From contig NZ_JWTB01000030.1 in assembly GCF_000813845.1 (NCBI RefSeq), positions 1 to 64,000 on the forward strand: DNA of 64,000 nucleotides, read 5' to 3'. A program made the translations under genes and the position numbers. A model generated the notes under the pieces. It saw only the letters and a list, made by a program, of their open reading frames with translations. It did no database searches and had not been told where the DNA came from. Source of the stretch: Pseudarthrobacter phenanthrenivorans (lineage in GTDB: Bacteria; Actinomycetota; Actinomycetes; Actinomycetales; Micrococcaceae). Within the stretch, counting starts at the first letter, position 1; each line of letters opens with the position of its first letter. Shown here in pieces: positions 1 to 11,848 of the stretch.

Positions 1-49
1 CGGGGTTTCTGTCTTTAAGGGGACGCTGCTGCCCGCCTGCGGGAAGCAG

Positions 50-1120
50 TCAGGAACGGCGGTTCTTGGCCAGTTGCCTGTTGATCCGTGCTGCCCAGAA
101 CGGACCCTCGTAGAGGAAGGCCGTGTAGCCCTGCACCAGGGTGGCGCCGGCGTCGAGCCGTTCCTGGACGTCCTCCGCTGTTTCGACCCCGCCGACCGCA
201 ACCAGCGCGAGGGCATCACCCGTCGCATGCTTAAGGCGTTTCAGCACTTCGAGGGAGCGCCGTTTCAGGGGAGCTCCGGAGAGTCCGCCGGCCCCGCATT
301 GCTCCACTTCGTGGGAAGGCGAGGAGAGTCCGGACCGGGCGATCGTGGTGTTGGTGGCGATGATGCCGTCCAGTTTCAGGTCCAGGGCAAGACGGGCCAC
401 GTCGTCGATGTCCTCGTCGCTGAGGTCGGGGGCAATCTTTACGAGCAGGGGTACGTGCCGCCCGGCGGCCCGGTCCGCTTCCTGGCCTACGGCGGTCAGG
501 AGTGGGCGCAGCGTCTCCACATCCTGGAGCAGGCGCAGGCCCGGCGTGTTGGGTGAACTGACGTTTACCACCAGGTAGTCTGCAGCGGGTGCCAGGCTGC
601 GGGCGCTGACCAGGTAGTCGTCGACGGCGTCGGCCAACTCCACTGCCTTGGTCTTGCCGATGTTGACCCCGATGACAGGCCGTACTGCCGGGTACTGCCG
701 CTGAAGTGCAGCCCGGGCTGCCTTCAGCCGCGGCGCGACGGCCGCTGCGCCGTCGTTGTTGAAGCCCATCCGGTTGATGACTGCCCGGTCCTGGACAAGT
801 CGGAAGAGCCGCGGCCTGTCGTTGCCCGGCTGGGCGTGCCCGGTGATGGTGCCTACTTCCACGTGTCCGAACCCAAGTTCGGTGAGGGCCTCGATGCCGT
901 GGCCCTCCTTGTCGAAACCGGCAGCCAGTCCAAAAGGCGAGGGGAAGGTGACACCGAAGGCGGTGGTCTGAAGCGACGGCGCCGGGGCGGTCAGCTTCCG
1001 CAGGAGCTTCCCGGCGCCGGATGCGTGCGCGAGCCGGATGCCCTTGAATCCGATCTTGTGGGCGCGCTCGGCGTCCATCCATGAAAAGGCCAGCCTGAAG
1101 AAAATGGGATAAACGCGCAT
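50..1120 (-). CDS. pyrD: Dihydroorotate dehydrogenase (quinone), class 2
   Basis: Oxidises dihydroorotate to orotate with FMN and passes electrons to the membrane quinone pool; fourth step of UMP synthesis. The 356-residue protein has the usual class 2 length. It shows the amphipathic N-terminal helix region ([18 protein letters not shown]), the FMN-site segment [10 protein letters not shown], the substrate/catalytic segment [10 protein letters not shown] (Ser as base, the class 2 signature) and the C-terminal phosphate-binding [10 protein letters not shown] region. It starts at an ATG and is divergent from the hydrolase at 1193 with about 70 bp between them. It lies far from the pyr operon at 47-56 kb, which is common. 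The family call is firm. Confidence 0.97.
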   Translation of the reverse strand: MRVYPIFFRLAFSWMDAERAHKIGFKGIRLAHASGAGKLLRKLTAPAPSLQTTAFGVTFPSPFGLAAGFDKEGHGIEALTELGFGHVEVGTITGHAQPGNDRPRLFRLVQDRAVINRMGFNNDGAAAVAPRLKAARAALQRQYPAVRPVIGVNIGKTKAVELADAVDDYLVSARSLAPAADYLVVNVSSPNTPGLRLLQDVETLRPLLTAVGQEADRAAGRHVPLLVKIAPDLSDEDIDDVARLALDLKLDGIIATNTTIARSGLSSPSHEVEQCGAGGLSGAPLKRRSLEVLKRLKHATGDALALVAVGGVETAEDVQERLDAGATLVQGYTAFLYEGPFWAARINRQLAKNRRS

Positions 1121-1192
1121 GCCTCCAGTTTCCCGTTACCTGGGGCGCCACACCAAAACGGGGACGCCGGCAGACGCGGAAGAAGTGCCGCC

Positions 1193-2167
1193 ATGCCGGT
1201 TTACCATGAGGGCATGCACTGGCAGCAGGACATCCTGGGAGCGGACTTCGAGTCGCACTCCTTTCTGGCCAAGGGGCCTGACGGGGTGGAGCGGACGGCA
1301 ACGCTGGTGCGGCTGCGGCCGTCCCCGGGCAGTGGCGCCGATGGCCGCCGGGCGGTGCTTTTCCTGCATGGCTGGAGCGATTACTTCTTCAACGAGGACC
1401 TGGCGCGCTTCTGGTCTTCGGCAGGCTATGACTTTTATGCGCTGGACATGCACAACCATGGCCGGAGCCTGCGTCCGGAGTCGCCGGGCGGCTACGTGGC
1501 GGACCTGGCCGCGTATGACGCGGAAATCGAAGAAGCATGCCGGATCATCCGTTCCGGGGGCGCTCCCGGACCGGTGGCGTTGATGGGCCACTCCACGGGC
1601 GGCCTGGTGGCAGCCTTGTGGGCCAGCAGGCACCCGGAGGAGGTGTCCCTGCTGGTCCTTAACAGCCCATGGCTGGAGATGCATGGGAGTGCGTTGGTTC
1701 GCCGCGCGGCGGCGGGCATGGTGCGTCCGGTGGCGCGGCTCCGGCCGCAGGCAGTTCTGCGGCTGCCGCAGCGTGGTCACTACTGGCGCACCATCAGCAG
1801 CGCTGCCGACGGCGAGTGGCCGCTGGATGAACGCTACCGGCCGCGCATGGCCTTCCCCGTCCGCGCCGGCTGGCTCAGGGCCGTGCTCGCCGGGCATGCC
1901 CGGGTGGCCAGGGGCCTGGGCATCGAGGCACCCATCCTGGTGCTGTTATCGATGGGCAGCGCCAACGGCCTGTTGTGGTCCGAGGAGATGCGGCACACGG
2001 ACGCGGTCCTGGACGTCAACACCATCAGCGCCCGCGCCCTCACCCTGGGCCGGACGGTGACAGTGGAGCGGATCGACGGCGCACTGCACGACGTCTTCCT
2101 CTCTCCCGCCCCGGTCAGGGACGATGCCTACGCGCGTTTGCTGCGCTGGTTGCGGGCCTACGGCTGA
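1193..2167 (+). CDS. Alpha/beta hydrolase (serine aminopeptidase/lysophospholipase-like)
   Basis: A 324-residue protein with the alpha/beta hydrolase fold. It shows the oxyanion segment FLHGWSDYF near residue 60, the nucleophile elbow GHSTGG (Ser near residue 130) and a C-terminal catalytic His in the GALHDVFLS segment. The lid and domain order resemble the Hydrolase_4 (serine aminopeptidase S33 or monoglyceride lipase-like) group. The substrate cannot be read from sequence. The ATG at 1193 follows GGAAGAAG; an alternative ATG lies at 1214. The last 10 bases overlap the end of uppS on the other strand, so the two genes converge without room for a terminator. Confidence 0.85.
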   Translation: MPVYHEGMHWQQDILGADFESHSFLAKGPDGVERTATLVRLRPSPGSGADGRRAVLFLHGWSDYFFNEDLARFWSSAGYDFYALDMHNHGRSLRPESPGGYVADLAAYDAEIEEACRIIRSGGAPGPVALMGHSTGGLVAALWASRHPEEVSLLVLNSPWLEMHGSALVRRAAAGMVRPVARLRPQAVLRLPQRGHYWRTISSAADGEWPLDERYRPRMAFPVRAGWLRAVLAGHARVARGLGIEAPILVLLSMGSANGLLWSEEMRHTDAVLDVNTISARALTLGRTVTVERIDGALHDVFLSPAPVRDDAYARLLRWLRAYG

Positions 2168-3012
2168 CGCTGGCCCGCCGCAGGTTCAGCGGGAGGTACC
2201 GCGGCCGCGTCCACCGCGCCGCCGTACCGCCGGTCGCGCCTGGCATATTCCTCCACGGCGGCCCACAGCGTCCGGCGGTCCACATCGGGCCAGAGCGTGT
2301 CCATGAACACGAACTCGGCATAGGCGGACTGCCAGAGCAGGAAATTGGACAGCCGCTGCTCCCCCGAGCTGCGCAGGAAGAGGTCCACGTCCGGCAGGTC
2401 CGGTTCGTCGAGGTATTTCTGGATGGTCCGCTCGGTGATCGCGCCCGGCTTCAGCCTGCCGGCCGCCACGTCAGCGGCAATGGCAGAAACGGCATCGGTG
2501 ATCTCGGCCCGGCCGCCGTAATTAACACACATGGTCAAAGTACAGGTGGAGTTTGCCGCCGTGAATTCCTCGGCCTCCTCCAATTCGCGGATAACGGAGC
2601 CCCACAGGCGTGGGCGCCGGCCCGCCCAGCGGACCCTTACACCCCAGTCGTCCAGCTGGTTCCGTTGCCTTCGCAGCACATCCTTGTTAAATCCCATGAG
2701 GAAGCGGACTTCCTCCGGCGACCTGCGCCAGTTCTCCGTGGAGAACGCGTAGACGCTGACATACTCGATGCCCAACTCGATGGCACCCGCCATGACATCG
2801 AGGAGGGCGGGCTCACCGGCCTTGTGCCCCTCGATGCGCGGCAGGCCGCGCTGGTTGGCCCACCTGCCGTTGCCGTCCATGACGATGGCGACGTGCCGGG
2901 GGATGAACTCGGCCGGGATCGACGGGGCCACGGCCCCGGACGGATGGGGGTACGGTGCCACCACAGGGTGGGTGCGGCGGCGGGGTGCGGTGTTCTTTTT
3001 TCCCAGGGCCAC
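2158..3012 (-). CDS. uppS: Isoprenyl transferase (undecaprenyl/decaprenyl diphosphate synthase type)
   Basis: Cis-prenyltransferase that adds isopentenyl units to an allylic diphosphate to make the polyprenyl diphosphate carrier for cell wall glycans. The 284-residue protein has the family signature [11 protein letters not shown] at residues 42-52 with the catalytic Asp near 46. It also has GHKAG, the [11 protein letters not shown] substrate segment and the C-terminal [15 protein letters not shown] motif. It starts with GTG two bases after the recO stop, so it is probably co-transcribed with leuA and recO. Product chain length cannot be decided from sequence. Confidence 0.95.
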   Translation of the reverse strand: MALGKKNTAPRRRTHPVVAPYPHPSGAVAPSIPAEFIPRHVAIVMDGNGRWANQRGLPRIEGHKAGEPALLDVMAGAIELGIEYVSVYAFSTENWRRSPEEVRFLMGFNKDVLRRQRNQLDDWGVRVRWAGRRPRLWGSVIRELEEAEEFTAANSTCTLTMCVNYGGRAEITDAVSAIAADVAAGRLKPGAITERTIQKYLDEPDLPDVDLFLRSSGEQRLSNFLLWQSAYAEFVFMDTLWPDVDRRTLWAAVEEYARRDRRYGGAVDAAAVPPAEPAAGQRQP

Positions 3013-3014
3013 TG

Positions 3015-3770
3015 TCAGCTACGCTCCACATGTTTGAGGGATTTCAGTACTCGTTCGAGATGCCACTGCAGGTAGGCGGCCACCAGCCCTGCAGCCTCCT
3101 TGCGGTGCTGCTGCTGGGAAGCGTCCGCCGTCGTCCAGTCGCCGGTGAGCAGCGCCGCCAGCAGGATGACGGTCTCCGGGGCGGGGGCAGGTGACCCGGG
3201 CGGCCGGCATTGGGTACAGACCATTCCGCCCAGCGGGGCGGAGAACGCGGTGTGGGGGCCAGGCGCCCCGCAGCGGGAGCAGTCCGTGAAGCTGGGCGCC
3301 CAGCCGCCCGTGGCCAGCGCGCGAAGGAGGTAGGAGTCGAGGATCAGGCCTGCGGCGTGTTCGTCCCGGCTCAGTGCCGCGAGGGCCCCGACCAGCAGGT
3401 TGTACTGCGCGGTCCCTGCCTCGCCGTCGACATCCGTAAGTTTCTCGGCTGTCTCGGTCATCGCGGCGGCGACGGTGTACCGGGCGTAGTCGGCAGCGAT
3501 GCTTCCGCCGTAGGCGCCCTTCGCAACAGCCTGGGTAACGATATCCAGAGTGCGGCCCGACACCAGCTGAAGGTCAGCCACCATGAACGGTTCAAGCCGG
3601 GCCCCGAAGCGGCTGCTGGTGCGGCGCACGCCCTTGGCGACGGCCCTGACCTGTCCGTGGTGCTTCGTGAGGAGGGTGATAATCCTGTCCGCTTCCCCCA
3701 GCTTGTGGGTACGCAGCACCACAGCGTCATCCCGGTACGCCCGGGAGGCAAAAGAATTTTGGGCCACGCT
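3015..3770 (-). CDS. recO: DNA repair protein RecO
   Basis: Mediator of RecA loading in the RecFOR recombination pathway. The protein begins with the OB-fold segment [19 protein letters not shown] and carries a C-terminal zinc-type motif ([10 protein letters not shown]...CTQC). I chose the GTG at 3770, which gives 251 residues, close to the family norm; it has GGGAAG seven bases upstream. An ATG four codons upstream at 3782 is the alternative. The open frame also runs back into leuA to 3941, but that extension is compositionally unlike RecO. It sits between leuA and uppS on the same strand. Confidence 0.93.
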   Translation of the reverse strand, partial: SVAQNSFASRAYRDDAVVLRTHKLGEADRIITLLTKHHGQVRAVAKGVRRTSSRFGARLEPFMVADLQLVSGRTLDIVTQAVAKGAYGGSIAADYARYTVAAAMTETAEKLTDVDGEAGTAQYNLLVGALAALSRDEHAAGLILDSYLLRALATGGWAPSFTDCSRCGAPGPHTAFSAPLGGMVCTQCRPPGSPAPAPETVILLAALLTGDWTTADASQQQHRKEAAGLVAAYLQWHLERVLKSLKHVERS

Positions 3771-3816
3771 CCATCTTCCCATCCCGCCGGGCGGCGGACC
3801 GCCAAGGCACGGGGAT

Positions 3817-3838
3817 GCCGCCGGCGTTGGCCGGCGGC
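3817..3838 (-). terminator. GC-rich hairpin between leuA and recO
   Basis: A perfect 9-bp stem (GCCGCCGGC / GCCGGCGGC) with a four-base loop lies just after the leuA stop. There is no T-run, so it is not a textbook intrinsic terminator. It could reduce read-through into recO or protect the leuA 3' end. Confidence 0.35.
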
Positions 3839-3852
3839 AACCCCCTGAGGTG

Positions 3853-5619
<1,767 letters not shown>

Positions 5620-5673
5620 TCAGTGAAAGGGTGGCCGGGCAACACAAACTCCGCAGCGAGGGTGGGCCGTGCG

Positions 5674-5730
5674 CTAGATAGCGTCTGTGGCCTCGCCGCG
5701 GCAGCTAAGGAGAAGGAGCTCTGCACGCAC
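5674..5730 (-). CDS. Leucine-rich leader peptide upstream of leuA
   Basis: An 18-codon reading frame starting with GTG at 5730 encodes (M)RAELLLLSCRGEATDAI, with four consecutive Leu codons (CTC CTT CTC CTT). A -10 box TACCCT (5737-5742) ends six bases before the GTG, so the transcript would start at or next to the start codon: a leaderless leader peptide. Just after the Leu run, an 11-position stem (CCGCGGCGAGG at 5691-5701 with its partner at 5651-5661, one G-T pair) can form. Nearer leuA, CCTTTC can pair with the ribosome binding site GAAAAGG. No T-run terminator is seen, so translational attenuation looks more likely than transcriptional. LeuA leader peptides are known in Actinobacteria; this example is read directly here. 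Confidence 0.72.
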   Translation of the reverse strand: MRAELLLLSCRGEATDAI

Positions 5731-5736
5731 ACTTTG

Positions 5737-5742
5737 AGGGTA
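5737..5742 (-). promoter_or_regulatory. -10 box of the leuA leader transcript
   Basis: TACCCT fits the actinobacterial TANNNT -10 pattern and lies six bases from the leader GTG. The matching -35 hexamer is not obvious. Confidence 0.5.
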
Positions 5743-5844
5743 ACACGGGTGCGTAAGATGAAAGGGCACTACCGTCCGTAAAGTCCAGCATGCAGACGCC
5801 TCCGGTGTACGGCCGGGCCCCGGCGTCACAGCAAAGGAGTTGCA

Positions 5845-7797
5845 GTGCCCATTTCGGGGATCGATCTGTCCACCATTGATCACACAGTCCGGCCGCAGGA
5901 TGACCTCTACCAGCACATCAACGGCGCCTGGCTCAAAGCCACCGAGATTCCCGATGACCGGCCCCTGGAAGGCACGTTCACGGCGCTGCGTGACGGGTCC
6001 GAAATCGCTGTGCGCGACATTATCGAAGAGGCGGCAGCCAGGGGTTCCGACGCCAGCGGGATCGAGCGCAAGATCGGCGAGCTCTATAACAGCTTCATGG
6101 ACGAAGCAGCTGTAGAAGCCAAAGGCATGGACCCCATCCGGGGACGGCTTGCCGAGGTGTTTTCCACTGCCTCGGTCCCGGACCTGATGGCCCTGGCCGG
6201 CCGGCTGTTCCGGGCCGACGTGGGCGGACTCTTCTACATCTACCCGGCGCCGGATGCCGGCAACCCCGACCGGGTCCTGCTGTACACGGGACAGGGCGGC
6301 CTTGGCCTGCCTGACGAGTCCTATTACCGGGAGGAAAAGTTCGCCCCCATCGTGTCGGCCTACAGAGCTCATGTGCAGAAGATGTTCGAGTTGGCGGAAG
6401 TTGGTGATCCGGAAGCTGCCGCGGGCCGGGTTGTGGGGCTGGAGACACGGCTCGCGTCCCACCACTGGGACAACGTGACGCTGCGGGACCCGCAAAAGAC
6501 GTACAACCTCAAGACAGCCGACGAAGCTGCGGGGCTCTTCCCGCTGTTGGAGACCTGGTTTGATGCCGCTGGCATCGAGCCCGGGAAGCGTGCGGAGATC
6601 GTGGTGAGCACCCCTGACTTCTTTGCCGGTGCTGCCGGCCTGCTGGACGAAGTGCCGCTGGCCACCTGGCAGGAGTGGCTGGCCATGCGGGTGGTGAGTG
6701 CCGCCGCTCCCTACCTGTCGTCCCGGTTTGTGGACGCCAACTTCGCCTTCTACGGCACCACCATCAGCGGCACTCCACGCAACAAGGACCGCTGGAAGCG
6801 CGGCGTCGCCGTGGTCGAGTCCGCCCTCGGTGAGGCCGTGGGCCAGATCTATGTGGCGCGGCACTTCCCTGAGTCCCACAAGGCGCGGATGCAGACCCTG
6901 GTGGCAAACCTCATTGAGGCCTACCGCCGGAGCATCAACGACGTCAGCTGGATGGGCCAGGACACCAAGGCCGAGGCGCTCCGCAAGCTCGAGGCCTTCC
7001 GGGCCAAGATTGGCTACCCGGATGAATGGATCGACTACTCGGCCGTGCACATCGTCCCCGGCGACCTGCTTGGCAACGTGGAACGCGCCCACAACGCCGA
7101 CGTCGACAGGCACCTGGACGAGGTGGGCAAACCCGTTGACCGGAACAAGTGGCTGATGACCCCGCAGACGGTGAATGCGTACTACCACCCGATGATGAAC
7201 GAAATCGTGTTCCCCGCGGCCATCCTGCAGCCGCCGTTCTTCACGGCAGATGCTGATGACGCCGTCAACTACGGCGGCATTGGTGCGGTGATCGGCCACG
7301 AGATCGGCCATGGTTTTGATGACCAGGGCTCGCAGTTCGACGGCGGCGGAGCCCTGCGCAACTGGTGGACAGACGAGGACCGCCAGGCGTTCGAAGCCCT
7401 GACGGCGCGCCTTGTGGCGCAGTTCGACGCGCTCTCCCCCACCGCTGCTCCGGGCCACCACGTCAACGGGCGCCTCACGCTCGGTGAGAACATTGGCGAC
7501 CTCGCGGGCCTGACGATTGCGTACAAGGCCTACCTCATCAGCCTCGGGGACAAGGAACCGGAGGTGCTGGACGGCATGACCGGCCAGCAGCGCTTCTTCG
7601 CCTCCTGGGCCGCCGGGTGGCGCCAGGTAATCCGGCAGGAGGAGGCCATCCGGCGGCTCGCCACGGATCCCCACTCGCCCAACGAGTTCCGGACCAACGC
7701 CATCGCCAAGAACCTCGATGCCTTCCACGATGCATTCGACGTGACGGCTGAAGACGGAATGTGGATGCCGGCCGGTGAGCGGGTCAGCATCTGGTAG
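5845..7797 (+). CDS. M13 family zinc metallopeptidase (PepO/neprilysin type)
   Basis: Endopeptidase of the neprilysin family, expected to cleave oligopeptides. The 650-residue protein has the M13 N-terminal helical domain (from DDLYQHINGAWL) and the catalytic peptidase domain. HEIGH (HExxH) lies at about residues 485-489, followed by GFDDQGSQFD; the third zinc ligand Glu is in GENIGD at about 548. NAYYHP and the C-terminal CxxW-like end (GMWMPAGERVSIW) are as in PepO. No signal peptide or membrane anchor is visible, so it is probably cytosolic. The GTG at 5845 has a strong AAAGGAG site six bases upstream. It stands alone between leuA and the LCP gene. Confidence 0.94.
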   Translation: MPISGIDLSTIDHTVRPQDDLYQHINGAWLKATEIPDDRPLEGTFTALRDGSEIAVRDIIEEAAARGSDASGIERKIGELYNSFMDEAAVEAKGMDPIRGRLAEVFSTASVPDLMALAGRLFRADVGGLFYIYPAPDAGNPDRVLLYTGQGGLGLPDESYYREEKFAPIVSAYRAHVQKMFELAEVGDPEAAAGRVVGLETRLASHHWDNVTLRDPQKTYNLKTADEAAGLFPLLETWFDAAGIEPGKRAEIVVSTPDFFAGAAGLLDEVPLATWQEWLAMRVVSAAAPYLSSRFVDANFAFYGTTISGTPRNKDRWKRGVAVVESALGEAVGQIYVARHFPESHKARMQTLVANLIEAYRRSINDVSWMGQDTKAEALRKLEAFRAKIGYPDEWIDYSAVHIVPGDLLGNVERAHNADVDRHLDEVGKPVDRNKWLMTPQTVNAYYHPMMNEIVFPAAILQPPFFTADADDAVNYGGIGAVIGHEIGHGFDDQGSQFDGGGALRNWWTDEDRQAFEALTARLVAQFDALSPTAAPGHHVNGRLTLGENIGDLAGLTIAYKAYLISLGDKEPEVLDGMTGQQRFFASWAAGWRQVIRQEEAIRRLATDPHSPNEFRTNAIAKNLDAFHDAFDVTAEDGMWMPAGERVSIW

Positions 7798-7801
7798 CCG
7801 G

Positions 7802-7842
7802 ACAAAAAGAGGCCCCGCCGTTGCCGGCGGGGCCTCTTTTGT
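7802..7842. terminator. Bidirectional intrinsic terminator after the M13 peptidase
   Basis: Stem AAAAGAGGCCCCGCCG / CGGCGGGGCCTCTTTT with a TTGC loop. The A-run and T-run on opposite sides let it act on both strands, ending the peptidase transcript (+) and the LCP transcript (-). Confidence 0.92.
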
Positions 7843-7888
7843 CAGCTGCGCCTGTAGTCGCCCGGGAAGCGTGAACAGGAGCGTGCAG

Positions 7889-9475
7889 TTACCGGACGAT
7901 GAGCTCCGGGTTGGCCTGCTGGCATACTTTGTCGCCGGCCGTCTGGTTGACGATGTCCTGGGGCAACGCCGCGGCAGCGCCTTCTCCTGCACCGTAGGAC
8001 GTACCTGTGGTGAAATCGCTGCCAACATACACCTGGACGCCCGAGACCCCGGGAGCAGGGATCATGAGGGTCGCAGGGATCCCGAGCAGCGCGGCGACGT
8101 CCACGGCCACATCCTCGAAGCCGTTGCCGTAGTAGACCGCGGTTTTAGCCACCGGCTGGGCAAGGAACTGGCCGGTCTGCGTAAAGCCGCCTGCCACAAG
8201 CGCCTGGACAATTTCCTGGGCGCGGCCGTTGACGCCGCTTCCGTTGGCCACGGTCACGGGCTGGATGGCTTTGTTGTACGGCGGCACCGGCGGAGTGGTC
8301 TCAGTCGGGGCCGGGGACGGCGAAGCCGACTCGCCTGGTGATGGAGTGGTGGGGGCTGTGGGATCGGTCAGGTCGACATTCTTCCGCAGCGCGGAAAACA
8401 GTTGTGCGCCGGCGGGTTCGGCGATCACCAGCCGGTTGGGGTCGACCGGCGCGGGGGTGGTGGGCACCGCGACGAACGCCACCTTGCCGATGTCGATGTC
8501 CTTGAGCCGGTTTCCGATGGTCAGAAGGGTGGGGATGGAAGCCAGGCCGTCGTCGACGGTCAGGTTCTGGGTGACGACGTCGGCGATCTTCAGCATCTTT
8601 GCCGGGTCCGACAAGGTTCCCTCATCCTTGATCTTGCGCGTCAGTGAGGACAGGAAGCCCTGCTGTGCCTTGATGCGGCCCAGGTCGCCGCCGTCGGCAA
8701 AGGCGTGGCGGGTGCGAAGGAACGCGAGGGCCTGTTCGCCCTGCACCGAGGATGTCCCGGCGGGCAGCCGCAGCCGTGAGTCCGGGTCATAGACGGCGTC
8801 GCTGATGCAGACTTCCACGCCGCCGACGGCGTTGGACAGTTCCTTCACGGCGTTGAAGTCAGCCATCATGAAGTGGTCCACCTGCATGCCGGTCAGCTTA
8901 TTGACCGTATCCACGGCGCAGCCAATCCCGGCCTCGCTCATGGCCTCGTTGATCATGACCCCCGTGCGGGCAGGATAGTCCTTATTGGTCTTCCGGTCTT
9001 TGCAGTCGGGGATGTCCACCAGCAGGTCGCGGGGGAAGCTGATGACGTTGACCCGCTTGTTGTCCTCGGAGATGTCCATCAGCATCATGACGTCCGACTT
9101 GCCGTAGCCGGTGGAGTCGTCCGAGGTTCCGTACTCCGAGTTCTTGCCGTCACGCGTATCGGAGCCGAGAATCAGGATCTGCAGGCGGCCGGTGGCGTCA
9201 TTCCCGGGCGACTCAGTGCTTTCGCCGCCCGCATTCAGCGGCGCCTTGGTGATGTTGGTCTGGAGCCGGAAGAACCAGAATCCGGCGAACGCGGCAGCCG
9301 CCACCAGGACGAGTGCCACTACTCCCGTAAGGGCTTTCAACCACAGCGGCATGCCACGCAGGGGCCCGAGATGCCGTGCGGCGCCCACGTCATGGCTGTC
9401 CGCGTGACGGGATACCGGTCCCGGTCCGGCTGACAGGTCAGCCTCGTTGTCGCGTTCTCCGCGGCCTCGACCCAC
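7889..9475 (-). CDS. LCP (LytR-CpsA-Psr) family cell-envelope ligase with LytR_C domain
   Basis: LCP proteins transfer polyprenyl-linked glycopolymers onto peptidoglycan outside the membrane. The 528-residue protein has a cytosolic N-terminus of about 45 residues and one transmembrane helix at about 46-68. The LCP domain follows, with ILGSDTRDG, a conserved SFPRDLLVDIP arginine segment and FLRTRHAFADGGDLGR. After a Pro/Thr/Ser-rich linker comes a C-terminal LytR_C domain (VTVANGSGVNGRAQEI). It starts with GTG behind AGAGGAAGG. It is downstream of era on the same strand but separated by about 98 bp. The exact glycopolymer is unknown. Confidence 0.92.
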   Translation of the reverse strand: MGRGRGERDNEADLSAGPGPVSRHADSHDVGAARHLGPLRGMPLWLKALTGVVALVLVAAAAFAGFWFFRLQTNITKAPLNAGGESTESPGNDATGRLQILILGSDTRDGKNSEYGTSDDSTGYGKSDVMMLMDISEDNKRVNVISFPRDLLVDIPDCKDRKTNKDYPARTGVMINEAMSEAGIGCAVDTVNKLTGMQVDHFMMADFNAVKELSNAVGGVEVCISDAVYDPDSRLRLPAGTSSVQGEQALAFLRTRHAFADGGDLGRIKAQQGFLSSLTRKIKDEGTLSDPAKMLKIADVVTQNLTVDDGLASIPTLLTIGNRLKDIDIGKVAFVAVPTTPAPVDPNRLVIAEPAGAQLFSALRKNVDLTDPTAPTTPSPGESASPSPAPTETTPPVPPYNKAIQPVTVANGSGVNGRAQEIVQALVAGGFTQTGQFLAQPVAKTAVYYGNGFEDVAVDVAALLGIPATLMIPAPGVSGVQVYVGSDFTTGTSYGAGEGAAAALPQDIVNQTAGDKVCQQANPELIVR

Positions 9476-9573
9476 GTGGTGACCCTTCCTCTGAAATACG
9501 AAATCCGGTCCATTTTAGTGGTCCAGTCTGCAGAACTTGCCGGGGCACGCTCCAGCGAACGCCGTTTTGCGGG

Positions 9574-10533
9574 TCAGAAACCCAGTTTGACCAGCTGTTT
9601 CGGGTCACGCTGCCAGTCTTTGGCGACCTTCACGTGCAGGTCCAGGTAGATGCGCGTGCCCAGGAGGGCCTCGATGCCTTTGCGGGCATTGGTGCCGACT
9701 TCACGAAGGCGGCTTCCGCCCTTGCCGATGATGATCGCTTTCTGTGACGGACGCTCGACATAGAGGTTGACGCGGACGTCCAGGAGGGGATTGTCATCAG
9801 GGCGGTCCTCCCGGGGAACGATTTCCTCCACCACGACGGCGAGGGAGTGCGGAAGTTCGTCCCGGACTCCCTCCAGCGCCGCTTCGCGGATCAGTTCGGC
9901 CACCATGACTGCTTCGGGTTCGTCGGTCAGTTCGCCGTCCGGATACAGCGGAGGCGACGGCGGCATGTGGCTGATCAGGACGTCGGCGACGGTTTCAACC
10001 TGGAAACCGTCCGCGGCGGAGACCGGCACGATGTCCTTCCAGCCGTCCTCCCCCAGGACCTCGCGGCCGAGGGCTGCCACGGCAAGAAGCTGTTCGGTCA
10101 GTGCCTGCTTGTCCACCAGGTCGGCCTTGGTGACGATGGCGATGACCGGCTTGCGGCCGACGGCGGCGAGCTGCGCGGCGATGAATTTGTCGCCGGGTCC
10201 GATCTTTTCGTTGGCCGGCAGGCAGAAGCCGATGGCGTCCACCTCGGCGAGGGTGTCGGCCACGAGGTCGTTGAGGCGCTTGCCGAGCAGGGTGCGCGGA
10301 CGGTGCAGGCCCGGTGTATCCACCAGGATCAGCTGGGCGTCGTCGCGGTGGACGATGCCCCGGATAGTGTGGCGCGTGGTCTGCGGCTTGGCGGAGGTGA
10401 TGGCCACCTTCTTGCCCACCAGCGCGTTGGTCAGGGTGGACTTGCCCGCGTTGGGCCTGCCGACCAGGACGGAAAACCCGGCGCGGAAACCGCCAAAGTC
10501 GTCCGGTTCGGCAGCCTTATTTTTCTTGCTCAC
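9574..10533 (-). CDS. era: GTPase Era
   Basis: Essential GTPase that binds the 3' end of 16S rRNA during 30S maturation. The 319-residue protein has G1 GRPNAGKST (about 25-33), G3 DTPG, G4 TKAD and the C-terminal KH domain ([14 protein letters not shown]). I chose the GTG at 10533 because GGGAG stands six bases upstream. A longer frame to 10581 would overlap the upstream gene more and adds a non-family stretch. The chosen start overlaps the end of the CBS-domain gene by 17 bases, indicating translational coupling in a phoH-ybeY-CBS protein-era operon. Confidence 0.96.
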   Translation of the reverse strand: MSKKNKAAEPDDFGGFRAGFSVLVGRPNAGKSTLTNALVGKKVAITSAKPQTTRHTIRGIVHRDDAQLILVDTPGLHRPRTLLGKRLNDLVADTLAEVDAIGFCLPANEKIGPGDKFIAAQLAAVGRKPVIAIVTKADLVDKQALTEQLLAVAALGREVLGEDGWKDIVPVSAADGFQVETVADVLISHMPPSPPLYPDGELTDEPEAVMVAELIREAALEGVRDELPHSLAVVVEEIVPREDRPDDNPLLDVRVNLYVERPSQKAIIIGKGGSRLREVGTNARKGIEALLGTRIYLDLHVKVAKDWQRDPKQLVKLGF

Positions 10534-11848
10534 GTGGAACTCCCTGCTGGGTTGCTTCGGCCTCTTCCAGGAGGCCTTCAAGGTCAGTCTCTACTCTTGG
10601 TACGGGCGCCGCAATGATGTGGCTGACCCTGTTGCGCCGGCCTTCCAGCCGCTCCGCGCGCAGGGAGACGCCCTGCACCTCGACGCTGCTGCCGACGATG
10701 GGTACGCGGCCGAGCGCCTTGGCCAGGAGGCCGCCCACGGTGTCCACCTCGTCGTCGTCGATTTCCAGGTCGAACAGCTCGCCCAGGTCGTCGATGCCCA
10801 TCCGGGCGCTGACCCGGTACGAACCGTCCCCCAGCGCCACGGCTTCCGCGCTTTCCGTGTCGTACTCGTCCACGATTTCGCCCACAATTTCCTCAATGAG
10901 GTCCTCAAGCGTGACGAGCCCGGCGGTGCCGCCGTATTCGTCGATCACGATGGCCACGTGCGTGGACTCCTTCTGCAGTTCGCGCAGGAGGTCGCTTACT
11001 GGTTTGGACTCCGGCACGTAGCGGACTTCGCGTGCCAGGGAATCCACCAGCGGCGGCTCCTGGTGCGCGCCCAGCTGGTGGATGACGGCGGCAACATCCT
11101 TGAGGTAGACGATGCCCAGGATGTGGTCCGTGTTTTCCTTGATCACCGGAATCCGGGAGTAGCCGGACCGCAGGAACAGGGACATCGCCTGGTGCAGGCT
11201 GGAGCCGGCGTCGATGCTGACGATGTCCGTCCTGGGAACCATGACAGCCCGGACAAGCGTGTCGCCGAAGTCGAAGACCGACTGGATCATCTCGGCTTCG
11301 GTGTCCTCGATCATGTCGGACTCGCTGGCCCGGTCCAGGAGTTCGCGGAACTCCTGTTCGCTGAAGAACGCGTCGTCGCCGCCCGGAGCCCCCGGCGCCG
11401 CGGAACTGCCCAGGGCCACCAGCCAGCCCGGAATCGGCCCCAGGACGCTGGTGAGGAACCGGACCATCGGAGCGGTGAAGCGGACAACCGCCGTCGAATG
11501 CAGCCTGCCAAGCTGGCGCGGCGAGACGCCCACGATCACGAATCCGAGCAGGGCCATGATTCCGGTGGCCACGAGCCCGGCGAGCCAGACGTTGTCCAGC
11601 AGGCTCGCTACGAGTACGGCTACCGCCACTGCAGACGCCATTTCGAACCAGACCCGCCAGAAGCGCAGGGCCCGGGTGTGGGCCACAGGCTCGGCAAGGA
11701 TGCGGCGCATGGCCGTCCCCCGGCTCCTGTGCAGCGCCTCTTCGGCGTCATGCCGGGGAAGGAAACTGAATGCGGCCTCGGCTGCCGTCAGCAGGGCGGC
11801 GACGGCAAGGAAAACCAGTGCCACCGCGACCAGGAGCAGTTGCGTCAC
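10517..11848 (-). CDS. Hemolysin-family/CorC-type protein (DUF21-CBS-CorC_HlyC)
   Basis: A 443-residue membrane protein. The N-terminal DUF21 part has about four hydrophobic segments (first at residues 3-25). A tandem CBS pair ([11 protein letters not shown]..., [12 protein letters not shown]...) follows, and then the transporter-associated CorC_HlyC domain near the C-terminus. Members are proposed magnesium/cobalt exporters or regulators; the hemolysin name is historical. It overlaps ybeY by 4 bases (ATGA) and era by 17, so it is part of that operon. The substrate is not shown by the sequence. Confidence 0.92.
   Translation of the reverse strand: MTQLLLVAVALVFLAVAALLTAAEAAFSFLPRHDAEEALHRSRGTAMRRILAEPVAHTRALRFWRVWFEMASAVAVAVLVASLLDNVWLAGLVATGIMALLGFVIVGVSPRQLGRLHSTAVVRFTAPMVRFLTSVLGPIPGWLVALGSSAAPGAPGGDDAFFSEQEFRELLDRASESDMIEDTEAEMIQSVFDFGDTLVRAVMVPRTDIVSIDAGSSLHQAMSLFLRSGYSRIPVIKENTDHILGIVYLKDVAAVIHQLGAHQEPPLVDSLAREVRYVPESKPVSDLLRELQKESTHVAIVIDEYGGTAGLVTLEDLIEEIVGEIVDEYDTESAEAVALGDGSYRVSARMGIDDLGELFDLEIDDDEVDTVGGLLAKALGRVPIVGSSVEVQGVSLRAERLEGRRNRVSHIIAAPVPRVETDLEGLLEEAEATQQGVPREQEK

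Noticed and set aside
7802..7842. Possible riboswitch or small RNA in this strong hairpin
   Set aside because: Position between convergent genes and flanking A- and T-runs make a bidirectional terminator the simple reading.
5674..8028. A 784-codon minus-strand frame opposite the M13 peptidase
   Set aside because: The body is the antisense of the peptidase. Only its last 18 codons, with their own -10 box, are kept, as the leuA leader peptide.
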